From Paragordius varius (lineage: Eukaryota; Nematomorpha), in contig OZ176056.1 in assembly GCA_964247055.1 (NCBI GenBank), forward strand, positions 372,001 to 436,000: a stretch of DNA of 64,000 bases, written 5' to 3'. Position 1 is the stretch's first letter. Every line of letters begins with the position of its first letter. The notes beneath the pieces are model-generated. The model saw only the letters and a list, made by a program, of their open reading frames with translations, did no database searches and had not been told where the DNA came from. Of the stretch, positions 38,732-52,600 are shown piece after piece. Made by a program: the position numbers and the translations under genes.

Positions 38732-41700
38732 TTAATGTATAAAACTAGTCGTATCAATAAATCGCATCAATACTCAAGTTAAACTTTGTCCTTAAAAATC
38801 GGATATTGGTCACCGGTGAACAAAATTATTTTTTATACATCCTCTTAGTAGGACTACATCAAAATATAGAGATAGTTTGGCAAACTCTTTCATATCCGAT
38901 TTTTACAACGATACTTTAAAAATTAATGTATAAAACTAGTCACATCAATACTCAAGTTAAACTTTGTCCTTAAAAATCGGATATTGGTCACCGGTGAACA
39001 AAATTATTTTTTATACATTCTCTTAGTAAGACTACATCAAAATATAGAAATAGTTTGACAAACTCTTTCATATCCGATTTTTACAACGATACTTTAAAAA
39101 TTAATGTATTAAACTAGTCGCATCAATACTCAAGCTAAACATTGTCCTTAAAAATCGGATTTTGGTCACCGGTGAACAAAACTATTTTTTATACATTCTC
39201 TTACTACGACTACATCAAAATATAGAGATAGTTTGACAAACTCTTTCATATCCGATTTTTACAGCGATACTTTAAAAATTAATGCATTAAACTAGTCGCA
39301 TCAATACTCAAGTTAAACTTTGTCCTTAAAAATCGGATATTGGTCACCGGTGAACAAAATTGTTTTTTATACATTCTCTTTTTAAGACTACATCAAAAAA
39401 ATATAGAGATAGTTAACTCTTTCATATCCGATTTTTACAACGATACTTTAAAAATTAATGTAGAAAACTAGTCGTATCAATACTCAAGTTAAACTTTGTC
39501 CTTAAAAATCGGATATTGGTCACCGGTGAACAAAATTATTTTTTTTACATTCTCTTAGTAAGACTACATCAAAATATAGAAATAGTTTGACAAACTCTTT
39601 CATATCCGATTTTTACAACGATACTTTAAAAATTAATGTATAAAACTAGTCGTATCAATACTCAAGTTAAACTTTGTCCTTAAAAATCGGATATTGGTCA
39701 CCGGTGAACAAAATTATTTTTTATACATTCTCTTAGTAAGACTACATCAAAATGTAGAAATAGTTTGACAAACTCTTTCATATCCGATTTTTACAACGAT
39801 ACTTTAAAAATTAATGTATTAAACTAGTCGCATCAATACTCAAGTTAAACTTTGTCCTTAAAAATCGGATATTGGTCACCGGTGAACAAAATTATTTTTT
39901 ATACATTCTCTTAGCAAGACTACATCAAAATATAGAGATAGTTTGACAAACTATTTTATATCCGATTTTTACAACGATACTTTAAAAATTAATGTATAAA
40001 ACTAGTCGTATCAATAAATCGCATCAATACTCAAGTTAAACTTTGTCCTTAAAAATCGGATATTGGTCACCGGTGAACCAAAGTATTTTTTATACATTCT
40101 CTTAGTAGGACTACATCAAAATATAGAGATAATTTGGCAAACTCTTTCATATCCGATTTTTACAACGATACTTTAAAAATTAATGTATAAAACTAGTCGC
40201 ATCAATACTCAAGTTAAACTTTGTCCTTAAAAATCGGATATTGGTCACCGGTGAACAAAATTATTTTTTATACATTCTCTTAGTAAGACTACATCAAAAT
40301 GTAGAAATAGTTTGACAAACTCTTTCATATCCGATTTTTACAACGATACTTTAAAAATTAATGTATTAAACTAGTCGCATCAATACTCAAGTTAAACGTT
40401 GTCCTTAAAAATCGGATATTGGTCACCGGTGAACAAAATTATTTTTTATACATTCTCTTAGTAAGACTACATCAAAATGTAGAAATAGTTTGACAAACTC
40501 TTTCATATCCGATTTTTACAACGATACTTTAAAAATTAATGTATTAAACTAGTCGCATCAATACTCAAGTTAAACTTTGTCCTTAAAAATCGGATATTGG
40601 TCACCGGTGAACAAAATTATTTTTTATACATTCTCTTAGCAAGACTACATCAAAATATAGAGATAGTTTGACAAACTCTTTTATATCCGATTTTTACAAC
40701 GATACTTTAAAAATTAATGTATAAAACTAGTCGTATCAATAAATCGCATCAATACTCAAGTTAAACTTTGTCCTTAAAAATCGGATATTGGTCACCGGTG
40801 AACAAAATTATTTTTTATACATTCTCTTAGTAGGACTACATCAAAATATAGAGATAGTTTGGCAAACTCTTTCATATCCGATTTTTACAACGATACTTTA
40901 AAAATTAATGTATAAAACTAGTCGCATCAATACTCAAGTTAAACTTTGTCCTTAAAAATCGAATATTGGTCACCGGTGAACAAAATTATTTTTTATACAT
41001 TCTCTTAGTAAGACTACATCAAAATATAGAGATAGTTTGGCAAACTCTTTCATATCCGATTTTTACAACGATACTTAAAAATTAATGTATAAAACTAGTC
41101 GCATTAATACTCAAGTTAAACTTTGTCCTTAAAAATCGGATATTGGTCACCGGTGAACAAAATTGTTTTTTATACATTCTCTTTTTAAGACTACATCAAA
41201 AAAATATAGAGATAGTTTGACAAACTCTCTCATATCCGATTTTTACAACGATACTTTAAAAATTAATGTATAAGTCGCATCAATGCTAAAGTTAAACTTT
41301 GTCCTTAAAAATCGGATATTGGTCACCGGTGAACAAAATTATTTTTTATACATTCTCTTAGCAAGACTACATCAAAATATAGAGATAGTTTGACAAACTC
41401 TTTCATATCCGATTTTTACAACGATACTTTAATAATTAATGTATAAAACTAGTCGTATCAATAAATCGCATCAATACTCAAGTTAAACTTTGTCCTTAAA
41501 AATCGGATATTGGTCACCGGTGAACAAAAGTATTTTTTATACATTCTCTTAGTAGGACTACATCAAAATATAGAGATAATTTGGCAAACTCTTTCATATC
41601 CGATTTTTACAACGATACTTTAAAAATTAATGTATAAAACTAGTCGCATCAATACTCAAGTTAAACTTTGTCCTTAAAAATCGGATATTGGTCACCGGTG

Positions 41701-42000
41701 AACAAAATTATTTTTTATACATTCTCTTAGTAAGACTACATCAAAATGTAGAAATAGTTTGACAAACTCTTTCATATCCGATTTTTACAACGATACTTTA
41801 AAAATTGATGTATTAAACTAGTCGCATCAATACTCAAGTTAAACGTTGTCCTTAAAAATCGGATATTGGTCACCGGTGAACAAAATTATTTTTTATACAT
41901 TCTCTTAGCAAGACTACATCAAAATATAGAGATAGTTTGACAAACTCTTTCATATCCGATTTTTACAACGATACTTTAAAAATTAATGTATAAAACTAGT
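38732..42000 (+). repeat. Block F, part 3: 3,987-bp duplicate copy
   Basis: About 38,732-40,457 repeats 34,745-36,470 at a constant 3,987-bp offset: tcctcttag at 34854 and 38841, agtcacatc at 34954 and 38941, ggattttgg at 35170 and 39157, A-run at 35392 and 39379, aagtattt at 36096 and 40083, acgttgtcc at 36411 and 40398. The rest re-uses block-F monomers, including A-run 41182 and aagtattt 41530. Confidence 0.82.
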
Positions 42001-45000
42001 CGTATCAATAAATCGCATCAATACTCAAGTTAAACTTTGTCCTTAAAAATCGGATATTGGTCACCGGTGAACAAAATTATTTTTTATACATTCTCTTAGT
42101 AGGACTACATCAAAATATAGAGATAGTTTGGCAAACTCTTTCATATCCGATTTTTACAACGATACTTTAAAAATTAATGTATAAAACTAGTCGCATCAAT
42201 ACTCAAGTTAAACTTTGTCCTTAAAAATCGAATATTGGTCACCGGTGAACAAAATTATTTTTTATACATTCTCTTAGTAAGACTACATCAAAATATAGAG
42301 ATAGTTTGGCAAACTCTTTCATATCGGATTTTTACAACGATACTTAAAAATTAATGTATAAAACTAGTCGCATTAATACTCAAGTTAAACTTTGTCCTTA
42401 AAAATCGGATATTGGTCACCGGTGAACAAAATTGTTTTTTATACATTCTCTTTTTAAGACTACATCAAAAAAATATAGAGATAGTTTGACAAACTCTTTC
42501 ATATCCGATTTTTACAACGATACTTTAAAAATTAATGTATAAGTCGCATCAATGCTCAAGTTAAACTCTGTCCTTAAAAATCGGATATTGGTCACCGGTG
42601 AACAAAATTATTTTTTATACATTCTCTTAGCAAGACTACATCAAAATATAGAGATAGTTTGACAAACTCTTTCATATCCGATTTTTACAACGATACTTTA
42701 ATAATTAATGTATAAAACTAGTCGTATCAATAAATCGCATCAATACTCAAGTTAAACTTTGTCCTTAAAAATCGGATATTGGTCACCGGTGAACAAAATT
42801 ATTTTTTATACATTCTCTTAGTAAGACTACATCAAAATGTAGAAATAGTTTGACAAACTCTTTCATATCCGATTTTTACAACGATACTTTAAAAATTAAT
42901 GTATTAAACTAGTCGCATCAATACTCAAGTTAAACGTTGTCCTTAAAAATCGGATATTGGTCACCGGTGAACAAAATTATTTTTTATACATTCTCTTAGC
43001 AAGACTACATCAAAATATAGAGATAGTTTGACAAACTCTTTCATATCCGATTTTTAGAACGATACTTTAAAAATTTATGTATAAAACTAGTCGTATCAAT
43101 AAATCGCATCAATACTCAAGTTAAACTTTGTCCTTCAAAATCGGATATTGGTCACCGGTGAACAAAATTATTTTTTATACATTCTCTTAGTAGGACTACA
43201 TCAAAATATAGAGATAGTTTGGCAAACTCTTTCATATCCGATTTTTACAACGATACTTTAAAAATTAATGTATAAAACTAGTCGCATCAATACTCAAGTT
43301 AAACTTTGTCCTTAAAAATCGAATATTGGTCACCGGTGAACAAAATTATTTTTTATACATTCTCTTAGTAAGACTACATCAAAATATAGAGATAGTTTGG
43401 CAAACTCTTTCATATCGGATTTTTACAACGATACTTAAAAATTAATGTATAAAACTAGTCGCATTAATACTCAAGTTAAACTTTGTCCTTAAAAATCGGA
43501 TATTGGTCACCGGTGAACAAAATTGTTTTTTATACATTCTCTTTTTAAGACTACATCAAAAAAATATAGAGATAGTTTGACAAACTCTTTCATATCCGAT
43601 TTTTACAACGATACTTTAAAAATTAATGTATAAGTCGCATCAATGCTCAAGTTAAACTCTGTCCTTAAAAATCGGATATTGGTCACCGGTGAACAAAATT
43701 ATTTTTTATACATTCTCTTAGCAAGACTACATCAAAATATAGAGATAGTTTGACAAACTCTTTCATATCCGATTTTTACAACGATACTTTAATAATTAAT
43801 GTATAAAACTAGTCGTATCAATAAATCGCATCAATACTCAAGTTAAACTTTGTCCTTAAAAATCGGATATTGGTCACCGGTGAACAAAATTATTTTTTAT
43901 ACATTCTCTTAGCAAGACTACATCAAAACATAGAGATAGTTTGGCAAACTCTTTCATATCCGATTTTTACAACGATTCTTTAAAAATTAATGTATAAAAC
44001 TAGTCGCATCAATACTCAAGTTAAACTTTGTCCTTAAAAATCGGATATTGGTCACCGGTGAACAAAATTATTTTTTATACATTCTCTTAGCAAGACTACA
44101 TCAAAATATAGAGATAGTTTGACAAACTCTTTCATATCCGATTTTTACAACGATACTTTAAAAATTAATGTATAAAACTAGTCGTATCAATAAATCGCAT
44201 CAATACTCAAGTTAAACTTTGTCCTTAAAAATCGGATATTGGTCACCGGTGAACAAAATTATTTTTTATACATTCTCTTAGTAGGACTCCCCAAAATATA
44301 GAGATAGTTTGGCAAACTCTTTCATATCCGATTTTTACAACGATACTTTAAAAATTAATGTATAAAACTAGTCGCATCAATACTCAAGTTAAACTTTGTC
44401 CTTAAAAATCGAATATTGGTCACCGGTGAACAAAATTATTTTTTATACATTCTCTTAGTAAGACTACATCAAAATATAGAGATAGTTTGGCAAACTCTTT
44501 CATATCCGATTTTTACAACGATACTTAAAATTAATGTATAAAACTAGTCGCATTAATACTCAAGTTAAACTTTGTCCTTAAAAATCGGATATTGGTCACC
44601 GGTGAACAAAATTGTTTTTTATACATTCTCTTTTTAAGACTACATCAAAAAAATATAGAGATAGTTTGACAAACTCTTTCATATCCGATTTTTACAACGA
44701 TACTTTAAAAATTAATGTATAAGTCGCATCAATGCTCAAGTTAAACTTTGTCCTTAAAAATCGGATATTGGTCACCGGTGAACAAAATTATTTTTTATAC
44801 ATTCTCTTAGCAAGACTACATCAAAATATAGAGATAGTTTGACAAACTCTTTCATATCCGATTTTTACAACGATACTTTAATAATTAATGTATAAAACTA
44901 GTCGTATCAATAAATCGCATCAATACTCAAGTTAAACTTTGTCCTTAAAAATCGGATATTGGTCACCGGTGAACAAAATTATTTTTTATACATTCTCTTA

Positions 45001-45300
45001 GCAAGACTACATCAAAATATAGAGATAGTTTGGCAAACTCTTTCATATCCGATTTTTACAACGATTCTTTAAAAATTAATGTATAAAACTAGTCGCATCA
45101 ATACTCAAGTTAAACTTTGTCCTTAAAAATCGGATATTGGTCACCGGTGAACAAAATTATTTTTTATACATTCTCTTAGCAAGACTACATCAAAATATAG
45201 AGATAGTTTGACAAACTCTTTCATATCCGATTTTTACAACGATACTTTAAAAATTAATGCATTAAACTAGTCGCATCAATACTCAAGTTAAACTTTGTCC
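42001..45300 (+). repeat. Block F, part 4: tandem HOR of about 1,090 bp
   Basis: Three consecutive six-monomer units are marked by A-run monomers at 42451, 43542 and 44631 (1,091 and 1,089 bp). The variant catatcggattttt at 42325 and 43416 is also 1,091 bp apart and is absent from the third unit. An unusual gactccccaaaatatag change occurs once at about 44,287. Confidence 0.82.
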
Positions 45301-48300
45301 TTAAAAATCGGATATTGGTCACCGGTGAACAAAATTATTTTTTATACATTCTCTTAGTAAGACTACATCAAAATGTAGAAATAGTTTGACAAACTCTTTC
45401 ATATCCGATTTTTTACAACGATACTTTAAAAATTAATGTATTAAACTAGTCGCATCAATACTCAAGTTAAACTTTGTCCTTAAAAATCGGATATTGGTCA
45501 CCGGTGAACAAAATTGTTTTTTATACATTCTCTTTTTAAGACTACATCAAAAAAATATAGAGATAGTTTGACAAACTCTTTCATATCCGATTTTTACAAC
45601 GATACTTTAAAAATTAATGTATAAGTCGCATCAATGCTCAAGTTAAACTTTGTCCTTAAAAATCGGATATTGGTCACCGGTGAACAAAATTATTTTTTAT
45701 ACATTCTCTTAGCAAGACTACATCAAAATATAGAGATAGTTTGACAAACTCTTTCATATCCGATTTTTACAACGATACTTTAATAATTAATGTATAAAAC
45801 TAGTCGTATCAATAAATCGCATCAATACTCAAGTTAAACTTTGTCCTTAAAAATCGGATATTGGTCACCGGTGAACAAAATTATTTTTTATACATTCTCT
45901 TAGCAAGACTACATCAAAATATAGAGATAGTTTGGCAAACTCTTTCATATCCGATTTTTACAACGATACTTTAAAAATTAATGTATAAAACTAGTCGCAT
46001 CAATACTCAAGTTAAACTTTGTCCTTAAAAATCGGATATTGGTCACCGGTGAACAAAATTATTTTTTATACATTCTCTTAGTAAGCCTACATCAAAATAT
46101 AGAAATAGTTTGACAAACTCTTTCATATCCGATTTTTACAACGATACTTTAAAAATTAATGTATTAAACTAGTCGCATCAATACTCAAGCTAAACATTGT
46201 CCTTAAAAATCGGATTTTGGTCACCGGTGAACAAAACTATTTTTTATACATTCTCTTACTACGACTACATCAAAATATAGAGATAGTTTGACAAACTCTT
46301 TCATATCCGATTTTTACAGCGATACTTTAAAAATTAATGCATTAAACTAGTCGCATCAATACTCAAGTTAAACTTTGTCCTTAAAAATCGGATATTGGTC
46401 ACCGGTGAACAAAATTATTTTTTATACATTCTCTTAGTAAGACTACATCAAAATGTAGAAATAGTTTGACAAACTCTTTCATATCCGATTTTTTACAACG
46501 ATACTTTAAAAATTAATGTATTAAACTAGTCGCATCAATACTCAAGTTAAACTTTGTCCTTAAAAATCGGATATTGGTCACCGGTGAACAAAATATTTTT
46601 TATACATTCTCTTAGCAAGACTACATCAAAATATAGAGATAGTTTGACAAACTCTTTTATATCCGATTTTTACAACGATACTTTAAAAATTAATGTATAA
46701 AACTAGTCGTATCAATAAATCGCATCAATACTCAAGTTAAACTTTGTCCTTAAAAATCGGATATTGGTCACCGGTGAACAAAATTATTTTTTATACATTC
46801 TCTTAGCAAGACTACATCAAAATATAGAGATAGTTTGACAAACTCTTTTATATCCGATTTTTACAACGATACTTTAAAAATTAATGTATAAAACTAGTCG
46901 CATCAATACTCAAGTTAAACTTTGTCCTTAAAAATCGAATATTGGTCACCGGTGAACAAAATTATTTTTTATACATTCTCTTAGTAAGACTACATCAAAA
47001 TATAGAGATAGTTTGGCAAACTCTTTCATATCCGATTTTTACAACGATACTTTAAAAATTAATGTATAAAACTAGTCGCATCAATGCTCAAGTTAAACTT
47101 TGTCCTTAAAACTCGGACATTGGTCACCGGTGAACAAAATTTTTTTTTATACATTCTCTTAGTAAGACTACATCAAAATATAGAGATAGTTTGGCAAACT
47201 CTTTCATATCCGATTTTTACAACGATACTTTAAACATTAATGTATAAGTCGCATCAATGCTCAAGTTAAACTTTGTCCTTAAAAATCGGATATTGGTCAC
47301 CGGTGAACAAAATTATTTTTTTTACATTCTCTTAGTAAGACTACATCAAAATATAGAAATAGTTTGACAAACTCTTTCATATCCGATTTTTACAACGATA
47401 CTTTAAAAATTAATGTATAAAACTAGTCGCATCAATACTCAAGTTAAACTTTGTCCTTAAAAATCGGATATTGGTCACCGGTGAACAAAATTATTTTTTA
47501 TACATTCTCTTAGTAAGACTACATCAAAATGTAGAAATAGTTTGACAAACTCTTTCATATCCGATTTTTACAACGATACTTTAAAAATTAATGTATTAAA
47601 CTAGTCGCATCAATACTCAAGTTAAACTTTGTCCTTAAAAATCGGATATTGGTCACCGGTGAACAAAATTATTTTTTATACATTCTCTTAGCAAGACTAC
47701 ATCAAAATATAGAGATAGTTTGACAAACTCTTTTATATCCAATTTTTACAACGATACTTAAAAATTAATGTATAAAACTAGTCGTATCAATAAATCGCAT
47801 CAATACTCAAGTTAAACTTTGTCCTTAAAAATCGGATATTGGTCACCGGTGAACAAAAGTATTTTTTATACATTCTCTTAGTAGGACTACATCAAAATAT
47901 AGAGATAATTTGGCAAACTCTTTCATATCCGATTTTTACAACGATACTTTAAAAATTAATGTATAAAACTAGTCGCATCAATACTCAAGTTAAACTTTGT
48001 CCTTAAAAATCGGATATTGGTTACCGGTGAACAAAATTATTTTTTATACATTCTCTTAGTAAGACTACATCAAAATGTAGAAATAGTTTGACAAACTCTT
48101 TCATATCCGATTTTTACAACGATACTTTAAAAATTAATGTATTAAACTAGTCGCATCAATACTCAAGTTAAACTTTGTCCTTAAAAATCGGATATTGGTC
48201 ACCGGTGAACAAAATTATTTTTTATACATTCTCTTAGTAAGACTACATCAAAATATAGAGATAGTTTGGCAAACTCTTTCATATCCGATTTTTACAACGA

Positions 48301-49610
48301 TACTTTAAAAATTAATGTATAAAACTAGTCGCATCAATGCTCAAGTTAAACGTTGTCCTTAAAAATCGGACATTGGTCACCGGTGAACAAAATTTTTTTT
48401 TTATACATTCTCTTAGTAAGACTACATCAAAATATAGAGATAGTTTGGCAAACTCTTTCATATCCGATTTTTACAACGATACTTTAAACATTAATGTATA
48501 AGTCGCATCAATGCTCAAGTTAAACTTTGTCCTTAAAAATCGGATATTGGTCACCGGTGAACAAAATTATTTTTTTTACATTCTCTTAGTAAGACTACAT
48601 CAAAATATAGAGATAGTTTGGCAAACTCTTTCATATCCGATTTTTACAACGATACTTTAAAAATTAATGTATTAAACTAGTCGCATCAATACTCAAGTTA
48701 AACTTTGTCCTTAAAAATCGGATATTGGTCACCGGTGAACAAAATTATTTTTTATACATTCTCTTAGTAAGACTACATCAAAATATAGAGATAGTTTGGC
48801 AAACTCTTTCATATCCGATTTTTACAACGATACTTTAAAAATTAATGTATGAAACTAGTCGCATCAATGCTCAAGTTAAACTTTGTCCTTAAAAATCGGA
48901 CATTGGTCACCGGTGAACAAATTTTTTTTTTATACATTCTCTTAGTAAGACTACATCAAAATATAGAGATAGTTTGGCAAACTCTTTCATATCCGATTTT
49001 TACAACGATATTTTAAACATTAATGTATAAGTCGCATCAATGCTCAAGTTAAACTTTGTCCTTAAAAATCGGATATTGGTCACCGGTGAACAAAATTATT
49101 TTTTATACATTCTCTTAGTAAGACTACATCAAAATGTAGAAATAGTTTGACAAACTCTTTCATATCCGATTTTTACAACGATACTTTAAAAATTAATGTA
49201 TTAAACTAGTCGCATCAATACTCAAGTTAAACTTTGTCCTTAAAAATCGGATATTGGTCACCGGTGAACAAAATTATTTTTTATACATTCTCTTAGCAAG
49301 ACTACATCAAAATATAGAGATAGTTTGACAAACTCTTTTATATCCGATTTATACAACGATACTTAAAAATTAATGTATAAAACTAGTCGTATCAATAAAT
49401 CGCATCAATACTCAAGTTAAACTTTGTCCTTAAAAATCGGATATTGGTCACCGGTGAACAAAATTGTTTTTTATACATTCTCTTTTTAAGACTACATCAA
49501 AAAAATATAGAGATAGTTTGACAAACTCTTTCATATCCGATTTTTACAACGATACTTTAATAATTAATGTATAAAACTAGTCGTATCAATAAATCGCATC
49601 AATACTCAAG
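45301..49610 (+). repeat. Block F, part 5: mixed units with long T-runs
   Basis: The region combines A-run copies (45533, 49483), a ggattttgg copy (46212) and a group with cggacattgg, a T-run of 8 to 10, and tttaaacattaatgtataagtcgc tails. The last group steps by about 530 bp near 48.3-49.0 kb (aaacattaatg near 48,486 and 49,015). T-run length varies between copies, as expected for homopolymer slippage or sequencing error. Confidence 0.76.
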
Positions 49611-52600
49611 TTAAACTTTGTCCTTAAAATTCGGATATTGGTCACCGGTGAACAAAATTATTTTTTTTACATTCTCTTAGTAAGACTACATCAAAATATA
49701 GAAATAGTTTGACAAACTCTTTCATATCCGATTTTTACAACGATACTTTAAAAATTAATGTATAAAACTAGTCGTATCAATACTCAAGTTAAACTTTGTC
49801 CTTAAAAATCGGATATTGGTCACTGGTGAACAAAATTATTTTTTTTACATTCTCTTAGTAAGAGTACATCAAAATATAGAAATAGTTTGACAAACTCTTT
49901 CATATCCGATTTTTACAACGATACTTTAAAAATTAATGTATTAAACTAGTCGCATCAATACTCAAGTTAAACTTTGTCCTTAAAAATCGGATATTGGTCA
50001 TCGGTGAACAAAATTATTTTTTATACATTCTCTTATCAAGACTACATCAAAATATAGAGATAGTTTGACAAACTCTTTCATATCCGATTTTTGCAACGAT
50101 ACTTTAAAAATTATGGTATTAAACCAGTCGCATTAATACTCAAGTTAAACTTTGTCCTTAAAATTCGGATATTGGTCACCGGTGAACTAAATTATTTTTT
50201 TTACATTCTCTTAGTAAGACTACATCAAAATATAGAAATAGTTTGACAAACTCTTTCATATCCGATTTTTACAACGATACTTTAAAAATTAATCTATAAA
50301 ACTAGTCGTATCAATACTCAAGTTAAACTTTGTCCTTAAAATTCGGATATTGGTCACCGGTGAACTAAATTATTTTTTTTACATTCTCTTAGTAAGACTA
50401 CATCAAAATATAGAAATAGTTTGACAAACTCTTTCATATCCGATTTTTACAACGATACTTTAAAAATTAATGTATTAAACTAGTCGCATCAATACTCAAG
50501 TTAAACTTTGTCCTTAAAAATCGGATATTGGTCACCGGTGAACAAAATTATTTTTTATACATTCTCTTATCAAGACTACATCAAAATATAGAGATAGTTT
50601 GACAAACTCTTTCATATCCGATTTTTGCAACGATACTTTAAAAATTATGGTATTAAACCAGTCGCATTAATACTCAAGTTAAACTTTGTCCTTAAAAATC
50701 GGATATTGGTCACCGGTGAACAAAACTATTTTTTATACATTCTCTTAGTAAGACTACATCAAAATATAGAGATAGTTTGGCAAACTCTTTCATATCCGAT
50801 TTTTACAACGATACTTTAAAAATTAATGTATAAAACTAGTCGTATCAATACTCAAGTTAAACTTTGTCCTTAAAAATCGGATATTGGACACCGGTGAACA
50901 AAATTATTTTTTTTACATTCTCTTAGTAAGACTACATCAAAATATAGAAATAGTTTGACAAACTCTTTCATATCCGATTTTTGCAACGATACTTAAAAAA
51001 TTATGGTATTAAACCAGTCGCATTAATACTCAAGTTAAACTTTGTAATTAAAAATCGGATATTGGTCACCGGTGAACAAAACTATTTTTTATACATTCTC
51101 TTAGTAAGACTACATCAAAATATAGAAATAGTTTGACAAACTCTTTCATATCCGATTTTTACAACGATACTTTAAAAATTAATGTATAAAACTAGTCGTA
51201 TCAATAAATCGCATCAATACTCAAGTTAAACTTTGTCCTTAAAAATCGGATATTGGTCACCGGTGAACAAAAGTATTTTTTATACATTCTCTTAGTAAGA
51301 CTACATCAAAATATAGAAATAGTTTGACAAACTCTTTCATATCCGATTTTTACAACGAGACTTTAAAAATTAATGTATTAAACTAGTCGCATCAATACTC
51401 AAGTTAAACTTTGTCCTTAAAAATCGGATATTGGTCACCGGTGAACAAAATTATTTTTTATACATTCTCTTAGCAAGACTACATCAAAATATAGAGATAG
51501 TTTGACAAACTCTTTCATATCCGATTTTTACAACGATACTTTAAAAATTAATGTATTAAACTAGTCGTATCAATAAATCGCATCAATACTCAAGTTAAAC
51601 TTTGTCCTTAAAAATCGGATATTGGTCACCGGTGAACAAAATTATTTTTTATACATTCTCTTAGTAAGACTACATCAAAATATAGAGATAGTTTGGCAAA
51701 CTCTTTCATATCCGATTTTTACAACAATACTTTAAAAATTAATGTATAAAACTAGTCGCATCAATGCTCAAGTTAAACTTTGTCCTTAAAAATCGGACAT
51801 TGGTCACCGGTGAACAAAATTTTTTTTATACATTCTCTTAGTAAGACTACATCAAAATATAGAGATAGTTTGGCAAACTCTTTCATATCCGATTTTTACA
51901 ACGATACTTTAAACATTAATGTATAAGTCGCATCAATGCTCAAGTTAAACTTTGTCCTTAAAAATCGGACATTGGTCACCGGTGAACAAAATTATTTTTT
52001 ATACATTCTCTTAGTAAGACTACATCAAAATATAGAAATAGTTTGACAAACTCTTTCATATCCGATTTTTACAACGATACTTTAAAAATTAATGTATTAA
52101 ACTAGTCGCATTAATACTCAAGTTAAACTTTGTCCTTAAAAATCGGATATTGGTCACCGGTGAACAAAATTATTTTTTTTACATTCTCTTAGTAAGACTA
52201 CATCAAAATATAAAAATAGTTTGACAAACTCTTTCATATCCGATTTTTACAACGATACTTTAAAAATTAATGTATTAAACTAGTCGCATTAATACTCAAG
52301 TTAAACTTTGTCCTTAAAATTCGGATATTGGTCACCGGTGAACAAAATTATTTTTTTTACATTCTCTTAGTAAGACTATATCAAAATATAGAAATAGTTT
52401 GACAAAATCTTTCATATCCGATTTTTGCAACGATACTTTATAAATTATGGTATTAAACCAGTCGCATTAATACTCAAGTTAAACTTTGTCCTTAAAAATC
52501 GGATATTGGTCACCGGTGAACAAAACTATTTTTTATACATTCTCTTAGTAAGACTACATCAAAATATAGAGATAATTTGACAAACTCTTTCATATCCGAT

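Noticed and set aside
44281-44300. gactccccaaaatatag as an inserted or functional motif
   Set aside because: A one-off cluster of substitutions in the gactacatcaaaatatag segment of one monomer. Could be private mutation or a sequencing error.
50625-50819. Open reading frame of 64 codons
   Set aside because: Same repeat in the same reading phase as the 17.4-kb frame; the peptides share long stretches only because the DNA is the satellite. Not a gene.
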